Assembly (NCBI RefSeq): GCF_014075995.1
Contig: NZ_CP055153.1
Coordinates: 2,108,001 to 2,172,000 of the forward strand
Direction of reading: 5' to 3'
DNA length: 64,000 bases
Origin: Adhaeribacter radiodurans
GTDB taxonomy: Bacteria; Bacteroidota; Bacteroidia; Cytophagales; Hymenobacteraceae
This document shows, in pieces, positions 62,690 to 64,000 of the stretch. Below the pieces are notes generated by a model. It worked only from the letters and a program-made list of their open reading frames with translations, was not told where the DNA came from and ran no database searches. The position numbers were made by a program, and so were the translations under genes. Each line of letters begins with the position of its first letter. Position 1 is the stretch's first letter.

Positions 62690-62845
62690 TTACGCAGCAT
62701 GTAAAGCCAGGTGCAGCCGCAAACGAGTGGTATCCTCCTTTGCTTTTTGCAAGGCTGTTTTCAGTGCCAGCACTGCTGTATCTTGACCGAGCGAAGTCAG
62801 TTGGGAAAAGACAAAGACTAACAACAGCAAAAACACCTTTTTCAT
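62690..62845 (-). pseudogene. Truncated start of a TPR-type sensor kinase gene
   Basis: 51 residues with a signal peptide (MKKVFLLLLVFVFSQLTSLG) followed by QDTAVLALKTALQKAKEDTT and RLRLHLALHAA before a stop. This is the usual opening of Bacteroidota tetratricopeptide sensor histidine kinases. No continuation was seen downstream, so it is a short relic; a genuine small secreted peptide is less likely. Confidence 0.45.
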
Positions 62846-63273
62846 AAACCGTTGGTTTTTGAAAGCTTGTACTCTTGGAGGAAGGTACAAAAATATATCC
62901 TATAATCTTTAAAAAACCGGATGAAGCTTGACCCGAGCAGGTGCTTTGTGCAGCTATGGCCTATACCTAATGGGTGCCCAGCAGGACACGGTTAAATTTC
63001 TTCCAAAATGTACCCGAATAGCTAGTGATTGAGAATTCCTTAGTAGCGAGTTGGTACTGCCAATACATTAGGCCAGCTGCAAGCTGGTCCATCGGAAGAA
63101 GAAGGCAAAAAAGCTATAAAATGTTTTTTAGCTAATTAGTACTTTATTTATCTTTCCAAAATTAGTCCGTCGATGTAAGCCGAATGAGTTCGATTTTAGG
63201 TCAGCCTCACTTTTTACTAAGTGGTAAAAAAGCATTGACCTAAGCAGGCCTTTTAAAATCTTTAAAATAGTAA
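62846..63273. other. Intergenic region before the glycosidase gene
   Basis: 428 bp without recognisable feature; it separates divergent genes and should contain the promoter of the glycosidase. Confidence 0.3.
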
Positions 63274-64000
63274 ATGGTAGCAAGTAAGAAGCCGCATTTC
63301 AAATCCTTTCTGATGGGCGGATTTGAGGCCGCCTGTCATGTGAATGGGCAAGGTCGAAGGTTAGATATGATTCGGCAGACCCAGCACGATATTCAAGTGG
63401 AGCAAGATTATGCGCTGGTAAAAAGCCAGGGCTTTCAAACGGTAAGGGATGGTGTACGCTGGCCCCTAATTGAAAAAGAACCGGGCGTGTACGACTTTTC
63501 CTCCCTGGAACCTATGGCCGTAGCAGCCCAGAGACTAGGAATGCAAGTTATCTGGACCTTGTGCCATTACGGCTGGCCCGACGACCTGGATGTTTTTAGT
63601 CCCGAATTCATTACCCGCTTTGCTGCTTTCAGCCAAGCAGTTGCTACTTTTCTAAGCCAATATAGTGACGATACACCTTTCTTCACGCCGGTTAATGAAA
63701 TTTCGTACTTCTGCTGGGTGGGCGGGGAGGTAGGTACCGTTTACCCCTATGGTAAGGGTAGGGGGTACGAAATGAAGCTGCAACTAGTGCGGGCGGCTCT
63801 GGCCAGCATGGATGCCATTTGGGAAGTTTGCCCACAGGCGCGTTTCGTGCATGTGGAGCCCCTCATTCACGTGGCGGTACCGCCAGATCAACCGGAGCTG
63901 CGGGAGGCGGCTCATGCCGATCACGCCACCCAATTTGAAGCTTATGATATAATGGCGGGAATGCGGCATCCGGAATTAGGCGGCAATGCCAAATATCTGG
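63274..64000 (+). CDS. TIM-barrel glycosidase (GH1/beta-glucosidase-like), N-terminal part
   Basis: The gene runs off the right edge after 242 codons from ATG 63274. It shows FLMGGFEAACHVNGQGRRLD, HDIQVEQDYALVKSQGFQTV, RDGVRWPLIEKEPGVYDFSS, VIWTLCHYGWPDDLDVFSPE and TPFFTPVNEISYFCWVGGEV; the Glu of PVNEIS is at the acid/base position of clan GH-A enzymes. No signal peptide is present, so it is probably cytoplasmic. Proteins of this type in Bacteroidota are often adjacent to glycosyltransferase or UDP-galactopyranose mutase genes; the neighbour is outside the window. Confidence 0.78.
   Translation, partial: MVASKKPHFKSFLMGGFEAACHVNGQGRRLDMIRQTQHDIQVEQDYALVKSQGFQTVRDGVRWPLIEKEPGVYDFSSLEPMAVAAQRLGMQVIWTLCHYGWPDDLDVFSPEFITRFAAFSQAVATFLSQYSDDTPFFTPVNEISYFCWVGGEVGTVYPYGKGRGYEMKLQLVRAALASMDAIWEVCPQARFVHVEPLIHVAVPPDQPELREAAHADHATQFEAYDIMAGMRHPELGGNAKYL

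Noticed and set aside
1-64000. CRISPR arrays, tRNA and rRNA genes
   Set aside because: No regularly spaced repeats and no cloverleaf or rRNA-like segments were seen on reading both strands.

Overview
The window looks like a chromosomal segment of a Bacteroidota bacterium, most likely order Cytophagales and close to Hymenobacteraceae (Adhaeribacter/Rufibacter-like). The evidence is the T9SS C-terminal sorting domains, the one-protein hybrid two-component regulators ending in an AraC helix-turn-helix, a large TonB-receptor-like barrel protein, promoters of the TTnCTTTG/TAnnTTTG type with few Shine-Dalgarno sequences, and moderate GC content. The genus is inferred from gene style only. I saw no rRNA, tRNA or CRISPR array.

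Layout. 1-3200: a truncated serine hydrolase, an outer-membrane protein, a decayed small gene, a tandem pair of tiny membrane proteins and a larger membrane protein, followed by an IS1 element (3272-4057). 4604-9990: a Crp/Fnr regulator, a cupin, a STAS-like protein, a T9SS-secreted propeller protein, an amidohydrolase and a PhlG-like C-C hydrolase. 10241-11679: an IS3 element. 12087-18994: a 1420-residue hybrid two-component regulator and membrane proteins. 19573-28306: a glyoxalase-like protein, a TauE/SafE exporter, two kinds of sulfotransferase, an MFS transporter, decayed DoxX and GH43 genes, and a zinc alcohol dehydrogenase. 29166-34961: an oxidoreductase/stress cluster with its own Crp/Fnr regulator. 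35528-39424: a decayed copper ATPase, an RND adaptor fragment and an intact cation diffusion facilitator. 39487-41183: an IS1182-type element. 41284-45300: a secreted metalloprotease and a second Crp/Fnr plus cupin pair. 45688-50572: a five-gene lipid operon. 51060-55527: a decayed IS110, a collapsed exonuclease/RecQ/UvrD helicase and an IS5 element. 55693-62281: a DinB protein, a TonB-receptor-like barrel and a hybrid sensor. 62690-64000: a truncated gene and the start of a glycosidase.

Most notable system. The minus-strand operon 50572-45688 encodes a GNAT protein, a clear homologue of cyanobacterial aldehyde-deformylating oxygenase (ADO, with all six di-iron ligands at the expected spacing), a clear homologue of cyanobacterial acyl-ACP reductase (AAR, with Rossmann motif and catalytic Cys), a BtaA-like aminocarboxypropyl transferase and a fatty-acid desaturase-type membrane enzyme. 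The AAR-ADO pair makes alkanes in cyanobacteria. Finding it coupled to a BtaA-like enzyme and a desaturase in a Bacteroidota suggests an undescribed hydrocarbon or modified-lipid pathway.

Regulation. Three promoters (upstream of the cupin at 5251, the amidohydrolase at 7908 and the metalloprotease at 43518) carry a TTGAT-N4-ATCAA palindrome exactly 33.5 bp from a TTnCTTTG box, the geometry of class II Crp activation. A fourth, variant palindrome precedes the gene at 31085. A pair of 33-bp direct repeats spaced 73 bp apart lies between the barrel gene and its hybrid sensor and looks like the sensor's operator.

The window is rich in decay. At least fifteen pseudogenes or broken transposases are present, most with in-frame stops or single frameshifts, which points to recent IS activity and relaxed selection on accessory genes.
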